A stretch of 64,000 nt of DNA from Klebsiella spallanzanii (GTDB lineage: Bacteria; Pseudomonadota; Gammaproteobacteria; Enterobacterales; Enterobacteriaceae), in assembly GCF_902158555.1 (NCBI RefSeq), contig NZ_CABGGS010000001.1, positions 248,001-312,000 on the forward strand, read 5' to 3'. The stretch's first letter is position 1. Each line of letters opens with the position of its first letter. Position numbers and translations under genes: made by a program. The notes below the pieces were generated by a model that was not told where the DNA came from, searched no databases, and saw nothing but the letters and a program-made list of their open reading frames with translations. Shown here piece after piece: positions 63,754 to 64,000 of this stretch.

Positions 63754-64000
63754 ATGACTACGACACCAATGACCAGCAAAGGCGAACAGGCGAAAAGCCA
63801 GCTTATCGCCGCCGCTATCGCCCAGTTCGGCGAATACGGCCTGCACGCGACAACCCGCGATATCGCCGCCCTGGCCGGGCAAAATATCGCCGCCATAACC
63901 TACTATTTTGGCTCTAAAGACGATCTTTATCTCGCCTGCGCCCAGTGGATTGCCGATTTTATCGAGCAAAATTTTCGCCCCCACGCGCAGGCGGCAGAGG
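63754..64000 (+). CDS. cecR: TetR-family regulator CecR (YbiH), 3' part outside window
   Basis: The first 82 residues are visible: [20 protein letters not shown], a TetR helix-turn-helix ([20 protein letters not shown]) and [19 protein letters not shown]. This aligns closely with E. coli CecR, which controls the ybhGFSR efflux genes and rhlE and affects cefoperazone and chloramphenicol sensitivity. Autoregulation through the palindrome at 63721 is likely. The rest of the gene lies beyond the edge. Confidence 0.9.
   Translation, partial: MTTTPMTSKGEQAKSQLIAAAIAQFGEYGLHATTRDIAALAGQNIAAITYYFGSKDDLYLACAQWIADFIEQNFRPHAQAAE

Overview
The window is a piece of an enterobacterial chromosome, most like Klebsiella or Raoultella. 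From gstB at about 9.8 kb to cecR at the right edge, the gene order is that of the E. coli K-12 yliJ-to-ybiH region: gstB, yliI, bssR, rimO, gsiDCBA, iaaA, moeAB, pflEF, ybiV, ybiU, ybiT, ldtB, ybiR, mntR, mntS, opgE, ompX, rhtA, dps, glnHPQ, ybiO, rlmF, fiu, ybiX, ybiI, ybiJ, ybiB, dinG, rhlE, cecR. Protein similarity to those families was judged by eye from memory; no search was run. Differences from K-12 point to Klebsiella and relatives: fsaA and mcbA are absent from their usual places, and several accessory genes are inserted (a LacY-type permease, a tyrosine phosphatase, a GH1 glycosidase with its GntR regulator, an FMN split-barrel protein, and a split-transketolase cluster).

Bases 1-9711 are the integrase end of a lambdoid prophage. 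Read from right to left they hold integrase, excisionase, a run of small early genes, an operator/promoter that looks like OL/pL (about 5460-5501), a small gene, a two-gene cargo (Zn-ribbon protein plus membrane/coiled-coil protein), a short XRE repressor with a probably leaderless start, OR/pR (about 3664-3737), a YdaS/YdaT-like pair, and a replication gene containing six 17-bp iterons plus an AT-rich segment, which is probably the phage origin. After that come small phage genes and a ParB-like gene cut by the window edge. The cargo pair sits where lambda carries rexA and rexB.

The chromosomal part is mostly housekeeping and transport. It holds glutathione import (gsi) with isoaspartyl peptidase, molybdenum cofactor steps (moeA, moeB), and an anaerobic glycyl-radical enzyme and activase behind a perfect FNR site. 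The same near-palindromic operator occurs in front of pflE-pflF, ybiV and ybiU, so these three units look like one regulon. Manganese control (mntR, mntS, MntR box), glutamine uptake (glnHPQ with sigma-54/NtrC elements), iron uptake (fiu with Fur box, ybiX) and the SOS operon dinG-ybiB with a LexA box follow.

The right end carries a catabolic cluster (ACS-family permease, SDR dehydrogenase, two half-transketolases, divergent LysR regulator) inserted between rhlE and cecR, genes that are adjacent and divergent in E. coli. The inserted block separates rhlE from the 20-bp palindromic operator that precedes cecR. ERIC and REP repeats lie in several intergenic spaces. No rRNA, tRNA or CRISPR array was seen.
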